From NCBI GenBank assembly GCA_039000515.1, contig JBCFYV010000001.1:64493132-64557131 (forward strand): a stretch of 64,000 nt of DNA. Reading direction: 5' to 3'. Made by a program: the position numbers and the translations under genes. Every line of letters begins with the position of its first letter. Position 1 is the stretch's first letter. This stretch comes from Timema cristinae. Taxonomy: Eukaryota > Arthropoda > Insecta > Phasmatodea > Timematidae. This document shows, piece after piece, positions 24,960 to 34,926 of this stretch. Under the pieces are notes generated by a model that was not told the origin of the DNA, searched no databases, and saw only the letters and a program-made list of their open reading frames with translations.

Positions 24960-25307
24960 TCATTGTCGGATTTGAAGCGGGCCTTGATCTGCCTTCATTC
25001 CACCCGACTCTGGGTGCGAGATGTCCCGGATCCAGTACAGGTGTTGCCCACATGCTTGAAGGATCTGGTATGGGGAATGGAAACGGGCGTGTACCCCATT
25101 CACTGCGTTCGACAAGAGGTGATTTCTCAATAGGACCCAGGTCCATGGCACTAGTGGAGTCCTCATCTCTCCAGGTACTGGCGTTGGTAAGTGTCCTGGG
25201 ATAGTCCAAGCTTGTTTTTGGGGCAGGTTTAAAGCTTCTTCTCGGGGTGCTGCCTGGTCTTCTTTGGGAAGTTGTGTTCTTTCCGGCCAACGAAGGGCTT
25301 TCACCAT
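24960..25307 (-). pseudogene. Integrase C-terminal region (GPY/F-like) remnant
   Basis: The minus frame reads TWVLLRNHLLSNAVNGVHAR, then SPYQILQACGQHLYWIRD. The SPYQIL segment with its flanks resembles the GPY/F module at the C-end of many Ty3/gypsy integrases, which helps bind DNA. A second, overlapping minus frame (24859-25290, Pro/Arg-rich) is probably its frameshifted continuation. Confidence 0.6.
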
Positions 25308-25399
25308 CAGGATTTCACTCAGGCTTAGGTTAGTGGCTCCATTCCTCCTATTTATTAGGCTGAATACGATTTGGGGCAGTGCTTTGTCCTAGTATTTAT

Positions 25400-25990
25400 G
25401 CTTTGGATCCTGAAGGTGGATTCAGAAGCTGGCCTTTAGTTCTTGTTTTTGGTGCTCCGTTGGGTTCTCTCGCGGATGGTTGTTTGCCGTGGTCCACTGG
25501 GTCGTTTGCCAGGATTCTATTTGGACAGAAACTGTGGTCTGTTATCGGTAAGAATGGCAGCTGAGTATCCCCATTGGGGAATGACCTTGTGTTCTATTAT
25601 CTTCTTCACTTGCGACATGTGGGTGTTTCTTCTGGCTGTTCTTGCAGTGGTGCACATGTGGCACCTGTACCTATTTCCTGACCGCTCTTGATAGTCCGGT
25701 CAAGGCATCCTGTACCTATTTCCTGACCGCTCTTGATAGTCCGGTCAAGGCATCCTGTACCTATTTCCTGACCGCTCTTGATAGTCCGGTCAAGGCGTAT
25801 TGTCTTTTGATTGCTTCCAAGGTGTACTTTCCCTCCAGATGTCTTGCATCTGGATGATCATGGAAGTGATTTAGTAATTTCTTCTTCACTCCTTCATGGG
25901 CCGCTGGGGGGGTCTTGGTACAATAGTTGGGTTCCTTGGAGCTTACACGGTCATTGATAGCACAGATTCTCACATCAGGACCTGTGTCTT
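25400..25990 (-). pseudogene. Ty3/gypsy integrase: HHCC zinc domain and catalytic remnants
   Basis: The minus strand shows LLNHFHDHPDARHLEGKYTL (the two His), and CHMC (the two Cys) about 50 residues later. Between them a 15-residue segment YALTGLSRAVRKYRM is present three times because of a 45-bp tandem repeat. Downstream come ILTDNRPQF, matching the second catalytic Asp block, and NPTE with a following basic helix, matching the catalytic Glu block, after further frame changes. The block with the first catalytic Asp is not seen, which suggests a deletion. Confidence 0.75.
25665..25796 (-). repeat. 45-bp tandem triplication inside the integrase zinc domain
   Basis: ctgtacctatttcctgaccg starts at 25665, 25710 and 25755, giving three nearly identical 45-bp units ending in gtccggtcaaggc. 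The period is a multiple of three, so the integrase frame is kept across the copies. Confidence 0.95.
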
Positions 25991-26139
25991 GTATTTCTTG
26001 TAGTTCTTGTAGTATGTTATGGATGTTCTGATCGCCTAATAGCCTTCTTATTGTTTTCTCAGGAAGGACTTCGAGGATGGGGAGGTGGAGGAGGACTAGA
26101 CACTCACGGGACCTTGGTCTCGGGAGGGGGGGAGGGGGG

Positions 26140-26569
26140 TCATTCTCTCTTTGTTGTCTGAGTCCAAGTCTGTTCTTCCCCTGGAACTCTTGATAAGGTG
26201 TCGAGGAGTTCGTTTTCACTTTCGATCTGGTGCTCTATCTTAAATGAATATTCTTTTAGTAGGATTGACCAGCGGGTTAATTTGAATTTCCCATCCTTAA
26301 TAGAGTTCAGCCAAGTTAGGTATTTTGAATCTGTCCTAAAGGTGATTGGTCGGTCTAGGTGTACCACCCTATCACAAGGCACTCCAGTTTATTACAGTGG
26401 TGTCTTCTCTGGTGTAGGAGATCACCTTTCCTTCCCCTCGCTTCTCCTGGTATAGCACTGCCCCTATGCCTTGTCTGCTGGCTCGCATCGGTTTGAATGA
26501 TGAAGGGGAGACTAGAGGGTCTCTATGTCTTGGAACTCCTCTTCTTCTGTTTCTTCCCACTTCCACCGT
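26140..26569 (-). pseudogene. Ty3/gypsy RNase H domain (frameshifted)
   Basis: Two overlapping frames carry the RNase H of gypsy pol: ASRQGIGAVLYQEKRGEGKV and ISYTREDTTVINW in one, then ITFRTDSKYLTWLNSIKDGK and RWSILLKEYSFKIEHQIESE in the other. The T-D-S-K-Y and E-N-E-L-L-D-T-L-S-R-V blocks match the end of the domain. It lies directly between RT and integrase as expected. Confidence 0.85.
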
Positions 26570-27300
26570 TGCTTATTTCTCATCCAAGAAGTCAGTGGTC
26601 CAATGATGTCCGCTAAATTGGGGATAAATTCCCTCATCCAATTGCAGGTTCGCAGGAACTGCTGTAATGTCTTTTTGTTCCTTGGTCGGGGGAATTCTTG
26701 GATGGCTTGGATCTGTCCGGGGTTTGGTTGGTTTCCTTTGGAAGTGATGATGTGTCCAAGGTACTTCAAAGAATTCTTCCCAAACACTTCTCCAGGGAAT
26801 CAATAAGTTGGTTGGTTTCCAGCCTTTCTAGGTGCTCCTTGTATTGTCTGAGAAGATGATAATATCATCCAGGTATGCAAAGCACCATTTCCCTTGGTAA
26901 TCGGCAAGCACGTGTTGGCTCATCTTGGTCTGGAAGGTCCCAGGTGCCCCCTTGAGCCCAAAAGGCATTACTTGGAATTGGTAGGTTTGGATCGCCGGGG
27001 TGTTGAAGCCTATTAGGTGTTTGGAGGCTGGGTCTATCGGAATCAGTCTATATCCAGCCTTAAGGTCAAGAGTACTGAATATCTTGTAGGTTTTGGGGGA
27101 TGTATATCCAGGGGCAGTGTTCTTCTTCAGTGACCGCGTTCAGCAGCCTGTTATAGTCTATGCAGTATCTGGGCGTCTTGCATGGTTTTTTGAAGATTAC
27201 GATTGGGTTTTGGTAGTGGGAGGTGCTATGTTCTATTGCCCCATTTTTAATCATCTCACTAACTTGTCGCAGGATGATTTGCCTTCTTTGAGGCAAGTAT
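26570..27300 (-). pseudogene. Ty3/gypsy reverse transcriptase (frameshifted)
   Basis: From right to left the minus strand gives the RT N-part (MIKNGAIEHSTSHYQNPIVI, then TPRYCIDYNRLLNAVTEEE), the VMPFGLKGAPGTFQ block around 26935-26985, the catalytic YLDDIIIF at 26852-26875, and the thumb (LKYLGHIITSKGNQPNP, then TLQQFLRTCNWMREFIPNL). These are diagnostic Ty3/gypsy RT blocks. The catalytic Asp pair is intact, but a frameshift separates the N-part from the core. Confidence 0.85.
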
Positions 27301-28160
27301 TTATATTGTGGGGAGTGTTGAATTCATCCTCATAGCGTGGGAGTTGCGGTTCGTCACGTTCCTTGGGTTGTGGGTGTCAAAGGCGTTTTGATATTTCTCG
27401 AGGACATGCATGATCTCAGAGTGTCCAAAATGGCCTCGTCTCGCACTAGCCAGTCGTGGCTGAGATATCTTCTGCTACCAGGAAGTCTGTTTTGTCGTCA
27501 AAACTTAAGATGTTGATACTGATGTGGCAGCTCTCCGAAAACTAGAGGCCAGTGTCATATTTTCCTCGGGCTGTAGGTCAGCTGTTTCTTTGTTTGTGGA
27601 TTGAGGAAGGAGATTTTATGAAACAGATGGAGGCGCCAAAATCTAGGACTGCGATTAAGGACCTGAAACTGGTATTGCTATGGATCCGTGGCTACCTCGT
27701 ATGGGGGTGCATCCCGTAGATGTCTCTTTGTTTAGGGGTGAGCTTAGCCTTGATCTAATCCCCTTTTCTCGTTTCCTTGGGAATTTGGGGGTGTGTGGCT
27801 ACTTTTAGTCGGGTGAATATCATGAATTCCACGGTCGTTCGATGGTTGAAAGTTCTACCACTCAATCTCCATTCACTTGTTCCTCTCCTCCCTTACAATT
27901 CGAGGCTCCTGTCTACTAGATTGAATCCACCAATTGAAGTCCCGAATCTCATCATTACATTGCTGGAAACTTGTCTCTACTTTATACCTACTTGTATTAA
28001 TCCTAATTGAGGGCCTCCAATTAGAATAAATACGATCTACTGTCTTCACTAAAGAAAACCCCACCATGCCTACAAATAAGTGTCTGGATACAAATAAAGA
28101 ATTCGTGGACTGGTTCAAGAGGCGCCTGTACGCACCCAAAAATATCCCTCTCAAGCTTTC

Positions 28161-29833
28161 CTATGTAGTTGGGCAGAAAAAAACACACATTCGAAACGAT
28201 TCAACTAACCCACACCAAGTAGTCCAGTTGTGGTGACTGTTATACATCCAAAGCAAGTTCTGAACTAAAAATATCTTGCGTAGGGCTGTACGTTAATTTA
28301 TAGGTGTTTTCAATTCTTCTATTTTTTCTAAGAAATCTATGGGATTAGACCCAAGTGTAAACCTCTTGTTTAAATATAAGGAAACATGGCAGGAAAATCA
28401 GTCAAGAAGTTTACCTGGCAATGACAACGTTGTTTTATTTTATTAAGAATGACCAAAAATGAATATACATAATGAAAACATAAATACAATGGAATTGCAT
28501 GAAGCCCTTATTATCATATTGAAATAACTCCATTTAGAGAAAGGATGTTATTGACTTTACAACACATATACAATTGATAAATATTGTTATTAATCAAGCT
28601 GGTTGTCAGTACAACAAGCGCGTTCGACATAGGAACGTGATGAATACAATCATAAATCCCAAGGTACAAATATAAGCATGGGAGTCTATGGTCCAAACTT
28701 TGTATATCTCGTGCATTTAGAGTGAAAAGCAATTAACATAATTATAAATTTGGTAAATAACTATATATATATCCTTCGCATAGAAGCTCAAGTTTAAGGT
28801 CTATTTAACTCGCGCATTAAGTGTGAAATGGAAAACCATCAATATAACTCTTAAAAAACATATTAACATTCGAACTATTAACTCGAAGTTAAATATGTAT
28901 GTGCCTTAAAGCAAGTGAAATAAACATAGTGTTGACCGGCAACAATAAAAAAGGACCTATCTTTGGACCAAGTCCGAAGACTAAGATATAAGTGCCCTGT
29001 GCACTACATTAGGAAAGTTAACTGAATAATCCCACATACAATACAATAAGTTAACGATACCAAGAGGGGACGGGTGGTAAGCCCGAGACTCAAGTTTGCC
29101 GTAGAGTGGCCTGATTATATATGTATATCAAATAAAGTATTATTGTAAAGAATTATAGAATGTAATCTCACAAAAGGAGTCAGAAAGGCGACCGCATTTG
29201 CAATGAACTGTGTTTATAAGAATTTAAATACAAAACAATAATTTTGACAAGATAACCCCCCATTACGTCGAAAATGAATTTTGGTTACTAAATAATAAAT
29301 CCCGGCCTTAATTTGCCACCCTCACCCTGGTCAGTCGACGGTACAATGAGTGAGCATTGAAAACAAACGTCCCACTATATACCCATAGTTGCATTCACAG
29401 AGAGAAGGGGCAAGGGAAGGAGGGGGTAGGAGGAAAGAACACAAACACTGCAAGCAAAGAAGGAACTGGTAACTCGTGGAAAGACCTAGACGGCCCTAGT
29501 GGCGGAACTCGCAACTGGGCGCGGCCACGCGGAACCACATTCTTTTGTTTCCGGCTGGGCGTAGATTGATTCCCGAGCAGTCAGTCAAACGAAAGCTCCA
29601 CTTAGTCAGTTGAGTAGAGTGTCAGAGAGCAGAGGTCGGTGCACGTGCTCTAGTGCTGGAGTTCATCAGGGGGGGTTGGAGAGTGTTGCCCCATTTGAAA
29701 TAGCTTGAACTTGTAACTCGTTACACTAGGTCAAAATGTTAGGTTCAATCTGGGGACTAAATTCAAAATTTGAATGATTCTTGTGTCTTAAGAATCATTG
29801 TTACATTGTTATCCCATATTTCCTTCTAATAGA
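28161..29833. other. AT-rich noncoding stretch; possible LTR or UTR remnant
   Basis: No coding frame is supported. At 28.70-28.85 kb two similar segments (cgtgcatttagagtgaaaag and cgcgcattaagtgtgaaatg) form a weak local duplication. Around 29.3-29.7 kb base composition is higher in G+C, with a TATATA and a cagtcagtcaaacgaaag-type stretch that could be a retrotransposon leader; no matching copy elsewhere in the window supports that. Confidence 0.35.
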
Positions 29834-30265
29834 CTATTTCAAGACAATATTTGATTCTCTACCCGTCCTATGTTTTCTAACGCTAGTTTCTTTCCTAAGG
29901 GCCACGCCCATCTGATTCTCTAACTCTTCATAAAATCGTTTAAGTTCTATTAACTTTGTGTCCTCCTCAGGCGACTCTGACGATAACCTGAATAGGCGGG
30001 ATTTCAAGTGCCCAAACGTACTACAAATTTTCTTTTCTACTGACAGTACAGGTTTTTCATACTTCAATATCATAAGTTGCAAATTGTTAAATTTTTCTGT
30101 GAGCAAGGAAAGTTCTAAAAATAATGCGGGAACTTTGTCTATTAACACAAGAGAACAGTTTTGGTCCTTTTCGATGTCAAACACGTCGCTAAGTTGTAAC
30201 CTTAATTGATCAACAGTTATTTCTGGCTTCAATCCACAAATTGTCACTTCAGTAATCAACTCATC
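29834..30265 (-). CDS. Unrecognised host gene, terminal exon C
   Basis: After a 765-bp intron the acceptor tgcctgtttaag (AG at 30267-30266) opens a 143-codon frame in phase 0 that ends at a stop at 29836-29834. It begins DELITEVTICGLKPEITVDQ and continues with a short alpha/beta-looking segment (CSLVLIDKVPALFLELSLL), then a charged, helical C-tail with KLIELKRFYEELENQ. The three exons together give about 215 residues of the protein's C-end. The first 30 residues resemble the beta-alpha-beta start of small RNA-binding or ubiquitin-like folds, but I cannot name a family. Length, clean frame and matching phases favour a real gene over decayed transposon. Confidence 0.6.
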   Translation of the reverse strand, partial: DELITEVTICGLKPEITVDQLRLQLSDVFDIEKDQNCSLVLIDKVPALFLELSLLTEKFNNLQLMILKYEKPVLSVEKKICSTFGHLKSRLFRLSSESPEEDTKLIELKRFYEELENQMGVALRKETSVRKHRTGRESNIVLK

Positions 30266-30267
30266 CT

Positions 30268-31028
30268 TAAACAGGCAACTAGGGAGAGTCAGGATTTTCC
30301 TTTTTACAATTTACGAATAGGATTAAGCACCACAAAACCAAACAATACATGATATCCCAAAAATACTAAAACACCCGCAAAATTTGACTCCACCTTTATT
30401 ATAAACCCCAATCCGGGTAAAATAAAGCACTCTAATCATGAAAGTGTGTCTCGCATCTTTCAACACGGGTGTACCAATTTCTAAAATGGCTCCACGTCCG
30501 CCCTCAAATTTAACAAGAACCAATGGTTCAATTTGGGTAACACTGATTCTAAACCTTGTCATTGCTCAAAAGTGGTGTGGTACAACTAAAGCATTTGTTA
30601 ACAATATTAGCTTCACATATGGTGCTGTCCTGACACGCCAAATTGACAAAAGAAAACTCTCCTAATTTAAACAAAATTTGCCCATAGTTATTAAAACAAA
30701 ACTACCCCTTGGACTATTATTACTCATATATAAATAAATGATTCAAAAAAGTAATTATAGTCCGACACTCCTATATTGTCAGAAACCATTATGTGAACTG
30801 CTCGGTTTGACGTTTCCTCCTTAGTTTGGATAATTGTAATCATAGCAACATTGAAAATTGGATAAAGTCATCTAGTTGAAAGTTTAAATCATATTTGAGA
30901 GTAAGAGAAAAGATTTAATGAAAATATACAGTCGAGTCATACTTAACTGGTACATAGATTTCCTGAGGTTCTAGGTGGTGGGGTGGTGGTGGTGGTGTTG
31001 GTGACAACGACAAGTTATGACATTGATT
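30268..31028 (-). other. Intron of the unrecognised minus-strand gene
   Basis: The stretch between exons B and C has canonical ends but no other coding support. It holds a GGT-rich run near 30974-31000 and two short opposing open frames around 30323-30665 that look like shadows. Confidence 0.4.
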
Positions 31029-31030
31029 AC

Positions 31031-31149
31031 CTTCTTCTTAAGGAGGTCTGCGTTGGAAAACAATTCTGTTGACTTTTCATTGTTGAATACATCAGCCTCA
31101 CCACAGGAACACTCGGACAACGAATGAATGGTCACCGTTTTGACACCAA
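31031..31149 (-). CDS. Unrecognised host gene, internal exon B
   Basis: The exon follows a 67-bp intron, a typical insect size. Acceptor is gttgttgtag (AG at 31151-31150); 119 bases are open in one frame only: GVKTVTIHSLSECSCGEADV then FNNEKSTELFSNADLLKKK. The donor is aag|gtaatc, GT at 31030-31029, phase 0, which matches exon C. Five Ser and three Cys lie close together, but no zinc motif is complete. Confidence 0.6.
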
Positions 31150-31217
31150 CTACAACAACCCTAACAAACCAGTAGCACTTCATACAAACCATCTCAGCTT
31201 TGTAGGTGGGAGCTTAC

Positions 31218-31315
31218 TCACCAATATATGATCAAATACAGGAACCCTTCTGGTTTCAACCTTAGATAACCTTCTCTCATTTGCTCTCAAATAGGCATAC
31301 TCACACCAATCATTT
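31218..31315 (-). CDS. Unrecognised host gene, internal exon A
   Basis: The minus strand has an acceptor (tttatatag, AG at 31317-31316), then 98 bases open in only one frame: NDWCEYAYLRANERRLSKVE and on to RRVPVFDHILV. The donor is GTAAGC at 31217. An alternative GTGAGT four bases upstream would break the phase with exon B. The chosen donor leaves phase 1, which fits exon B and makes an Ile codon at the junction. The start is phase 2, so earlier exons exist, but to the right lies only the inverted-repeat arm. I do not recognise the family. Confidence 0.55.
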
Positions 31316-31431
31316 CTATATAAACAATAATAATAAATAATAACTGATAATTTAATGATAAAATATATCATAAATACAACATTCTATCCATATAACACAA
31401 ATAAAGATACATGTTTGAACAGGCAACTACA

Positions 31432-33840
31432 GAATCCAAACCTACACTGTTTTGTGAAGCAAGAAACAGGCAACATCAGTTTGTAAGTGACCATGATATA
31501 CCTCTAGCCATGCTGCCATAGTCCAGTCTTGTTCAAGAAACAGACAACATCAGTTTCTAAGTGACCATGATATACCTCTAGCCATGCTGCAATAGTCCAG
31601 TCTTGTTCAAGAAACAGACAACATCAGTTTCTAAGTGACCATGATATACCTCTAGCCATGCTGCATAGTCCAGTCTTGTTCAAGAAACAGACAACATCAG
31701 TTTCTAAGTGACCATGATATACCTCTAGCCATGCTGCAATAGTCCAGTCTTGTTCAAGAAACAGACAACATCAGTTTCTAAGTGACCATGATATACCTCT
31801 AGCCATGCTGCATAGTCCAGTCTTGTTCAAGAAACAGACAACATCAGTTTCTAAGTGACCATGATATACCTTAGCCATGCTGCCATAGTCCAGTCTTGTT
31901 CAAGAAACAGCAACATCAGTTTCTAAGTGACCATGATATACCTCTAGCCATGCTGCAATAGTCCAGTCTTGTTCAAGAAACAGACAACATCAGTTTCTAA
32001 GTGACCATGATATACCTCTAGCCATGCTGCCATAGTCCAGTCTTGTTCAAGAAACAGACAACATCAGTTTCTAAGTGACCATGATATACCTCTAGCCATG
32101 CTGCCATAGTCCAGTCTTGTTCAAGAAACAGACAACATCAGTTTCTAAGTGACCATGATATACCTCTAGCCATGCTGCTATAGTCCAGTCTTGTTCAAGA
32201 AACAGGGCAACATCAGTTTCTAAGTGACCATGATATACCTCTAGCCATGCTGCCATAGTCCAGTCTTGTTCAAGAAACAGACAACATCAGTTTCTAAGTG
32301 ACCATGATATACCTCTAGCCATGCTGCCATAGTCCAGTCTTGTTCAAGAAACAGACAACATCAGTTTCTAAGTGACCATGATATACCTCTAGCCATGCTG
32401 CCATAGTCCAGTCTTGTTCAAGAAACAGACAACATCAGTTTCTAAGTGACCATGATATACCTCTAGCCATGCTGCCATAGTCCAGTCTTGTTCAAGAAAC
32501 AGACAACATCAGTTTCTAAGTGACCATGATATACCTCTAGCCATGCTGCCATAGTCCAGTCTTGTCAAGAAACAGCAACATCAGTTTCTAAGTGACCATG
32601 ATATACCTCTAGCCATGCTGCCATAGTCCAGTCTTGTTCAAGAAACAGACAACATCAGTTTCTAAGTGACCATGATATTCCTCTAGCCATGCTGCCATAG
32701 TCCAGTCTTGTTCAAGAAACAGGCAACATCAGTTTCTAAGTGACCATGATATACCTCTAGCCATGCTGCCATAGTCCAGTCTTGTTAAGAAACAGGCAAC
32801 ATCAGTTTCTAAGTGACCATGATATACCTCTAGCCATGCTGCCATAGTCCAGTCTTGTTCAAGAAACAGACAACATCAGTTTCTAAGTGACCATGATATA
32901 CCTCTAGCCATGCCATAGTCCAGTCTTGTTCAAGAAACAGCAACATCAGTTTCTAAGTGACCATGATATACCTCTAGCCATGCTGCCATAGTCCAGTCTT
33001 GTTTAAGAAACAGGCAACATCAGTTTCTAAGTGACCATGATATACCTCTAGCCATGCTCCCATAGTCCAGTCTTGTTCAAGAAACAGACAACATCAGTTT
33101 CTAAGTGACCATGATATACCTCTAGCCATGCCATAGTCCAGTCTTGTTCAAGAAACAGACAACATCAGTTTCTAAGTGACCATGATATACCTCTAGCCAT
33201 GCTGCCATAGTCCAGTCTTGTTTAAGAAACAGCAACATCAGTTTCTAAGTGACCATGATATACCTCTAGCCATGCGCATAGTCCAGTCTTGTTCAAGAAA
33301 CAGACAACATCAGTTTCTAAGTGACCATGATATACCTCTAGCCATGCCATAGTCCAGTCTTGTTAAGAAACAGACAACATCAGTTTCTAAGTGACCATGA
33401 TATACCTCTAGCCATGCCATAGTCCAGTCTTGTTCAAGAAACAGGCAACATCAGTTTGTAAGTGACCATGATATACCTCTAGCCATGCTGCCATAGTCCA
33501 GTCTTGTTCAAGAAACAGACAACATCAGTTTCTAAGTGACCATGATATACCTCTAGCCATGCAATAGTCCAGTCTTGTTCAAGAAACAGACAACATCAGT
33601 TTCTAAGTGACCATGATATACCTCTAGCCATGCTGTATAGTCCAGTCTTGTTCAAGAAACAGGCAACAGCAGTTTCTAAGTGACCATGATATACCTCTAG
33701 CCATGCCATAGTCCAGTCTGTGTTCTACACTCATTGCTGGAGAAGTGGACTGATGTAATTATGTGTTTTAACTGATCAGTTTTCTGGTAAGTATGTGGGG
33801 CTTGATCTTCATTCCTCCTTTCAATCTTTAATTTGATATA
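31432..33840 (-). repeat. Right arm of large inverted repeat, with 74-bp minisatellite
   Basis: This is the reverse complement of the left arm: inner flank with aatccaaacctaca, about 31 copies of the 74-bp unit (about 31460-33718), and the outer flank with tagaacacag-type, ccagaaaactg-type and aggaggaatgaag-type blocks in reverse orientation, ending near 33840. Some units are short by about five bases (gccatgccatagtcc in place of gccatgctgccatagtcc). Many units here carry gacaacatcag where the left arm mostly has ggcaacatcag in the same sense, so the arms have diverged or homogenised separately. The first nardilysin exon follows only 104 bp further right. Confidence 0.9.
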
Positions 33841-33944
33841 GGCATTTGGCGCCATTTTTCTTTTGTTTATATTTAAATGTATTAAATTCTCTTTGTTTAG
33901 GTGGAACTATGTTGGGTGATGCCTTCTCTTCTTAACTTCTACAG

Positions 33945-34022
33945 GTCAAAACCACATCATTATCTGTCGTCTCTCATTGGACATGAAGGCAAAGGAAGTC
34001 TTCTTTCATATCTTCGTAAAAA
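33945..34022 (+). CDS. NRDC: Nardilysin-like M16 metalloprotease, exon 1 of 6 seen
   Basis: Nardilysin is a zinc metalloendopeptidase of the insulinase (M16) family that cuts at dibasic sites and also acts outside proteolysis. The exon follows acceptor ttaacttctacag and reads [20 protein letters not shown] and SYLRKK. The L-x-G-H-E-G-x-G-S-L/I-L block is a hallmark of the second M16 domain start in nardilysin and insulin-degrading enzyme. It starts with the last base of a codon and ends in phase 2 at donor gtaagatgg. Exons for the N-terminal half, including the HxxEH zinc site, are not in the sequence to the left that I could read. Confidence 0.9.
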
Positions 34023-34162
34023 GTAAGATGGTATTTATTCAAAATAAATGTAACTCTTACAGAATATTTCAATGCAACTTTCAATTATCTTAGCTATTTT
34101 TGGTATATGGTATCTTATGCTCCTTGTCACCTCTCCTAGAAGATGTTGTGTTTTGTGTACAG

Positions 34163-34283
34163 GGTTTGGGTATTGGAACTCTATTCTGGTAATAGTGAGT
34201 GTGACTTTGAACATAACTCCATGTACGCCATGTTCACTGTCACTTTCCTCCTGACTGACGAGGGAATGAAGCATTTGCAACAG
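34163..34283 (+). CDS. NRDC: Nardilysin-like M16 metalloprotease, exon 2 of 6 seen
   Basis: After a 140-bp intron, acceptor tttgtgtacag opens VWVLELYSGNSECDFEHNSM and YAMFTVTFLLTDEGMKHLQQ. The W-x-x-x-L-x-x-G-N and N-S-x-Y-x-x-F-x-x-x-x-x-LTDEG pattern is characteristic of nardilysin. The exon completes the split Lys codon of the previous exon (phase 2) and ends in phase 0 at donor gtaaac. 121 bases. Confidence 0.93.
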
Positions 34284-34707
34284 GTAAACATTTCCAACAA
34301 GAAGAGTGGATTCACAAATCAGCTTTTAACTAACTAGGAGAACTCCTGGCAACCTGAGGTTGTGAAGGCTAGCTTCCTATTGGGTAAAGGGAGCCAGAAT
34401 GTCACATGATTTTTCTAATACAACAGAGTTGGTCTTTTAAAGAAAGAAAGTTTTAAAGCGCAATACATTGAAACTACTTCTGAAAATGCGCAATTCTCTA
34501 TGGATGAAGTATTAAAAGGAAACCTTACATACAGTTGATTAAAGAAAAATACACTTCATCCATGACTTTTTGAATATATCAATGGAGTCCAAAACAGTAT
34601 CATTACAATAGTAATTACAGTAATATTCTGTAAAAAAAACCTCATCACACCATTTGAACTTCTTTATTAAACTTCACTTTATACGTGTTTAATCTTTCCT
34701 TCTTTAG
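34284..34707 (+). other. Nardilysin intron (424 bp)
   Basis: AT-rich intron with canonical ends. No gene or repeat is visible in it. Confidence 0.7.
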
Positions 34708-34926
34708 GTTCTAGAGGCTCTTTTTGGTTACTTGAGACTACTTCAAGCTAGTGGCCCAAATGAAAGTTACTTCAAAGAGATACAAACAATTGCAGATTTA
34801 AGTTTCCGTTATGAGGAAGAGAGCTCTGCTTGGGACTACACTGAAGTACTGTCTGAAAACATGCACTTTTACCCTCCGGAAGATTATATCACTGGTTCAG
34901 ACCTCTTCTACGAGTACAACCCACAG
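34708..34926 (+). CDS. NRDC: Nardilysin-like M16 metalloprotease, exon 3 of 6 seen
   Basis: After a 424-bp intron, acceptor ttccttctttag opens exactly 73 codons in phase 0: YLRLLQASGPNESYFKEIQT, then ADLSFRYEEESSAWDYTEVL and SENMHFYPPEDYITGSDLFY. The Y-L-x-x-L-Q, E-E-I/L-Q-x-I and N-M-x-x-Y-P-x-x-D-x-I/Y-T-G pattern matches the inter-domain helical part of nardilysin. Donor is cag|gtgaat. The open frame runs on into the intron, which is why its apparent C-end is not real. Confidence 0.95.

Larger units (their letters stand above)
24860..28160 (-). mobile_element. Decayed Ty3/gypsy retrotransposon (pol, part of gag)
   Basis: Read on the minus strand the order is gag-like fragment, protease, reverse transcriptase, RNase H, integrase, which is the Ty3/gypsy order. 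The protease signature at 27615-27650 reads VLDFGASICFI, with Phe where D-T/S-G-A normally has Thr or Ser. The 27873-28154 segment (VETSFQQCNDEIRDFNWWIQ) is gag-like but not firmly assignable. Frames change repeatedly and stops are frequent. No LTR pair was found, so the ends are unset; the 70-bp array may have cut the 3' side. Confidence 0.8.

Noticed and set aside
24600..29700. LTR pair for the minus-strand gypsy relic
   Set aside because: I compared the flanks by eye and found no sequence shared by both ends; the element seems truncated.
30323..30665. Opposed short frames as genes
   Set aside because: They overlap each other within an apparent intron and lack start or splice support.
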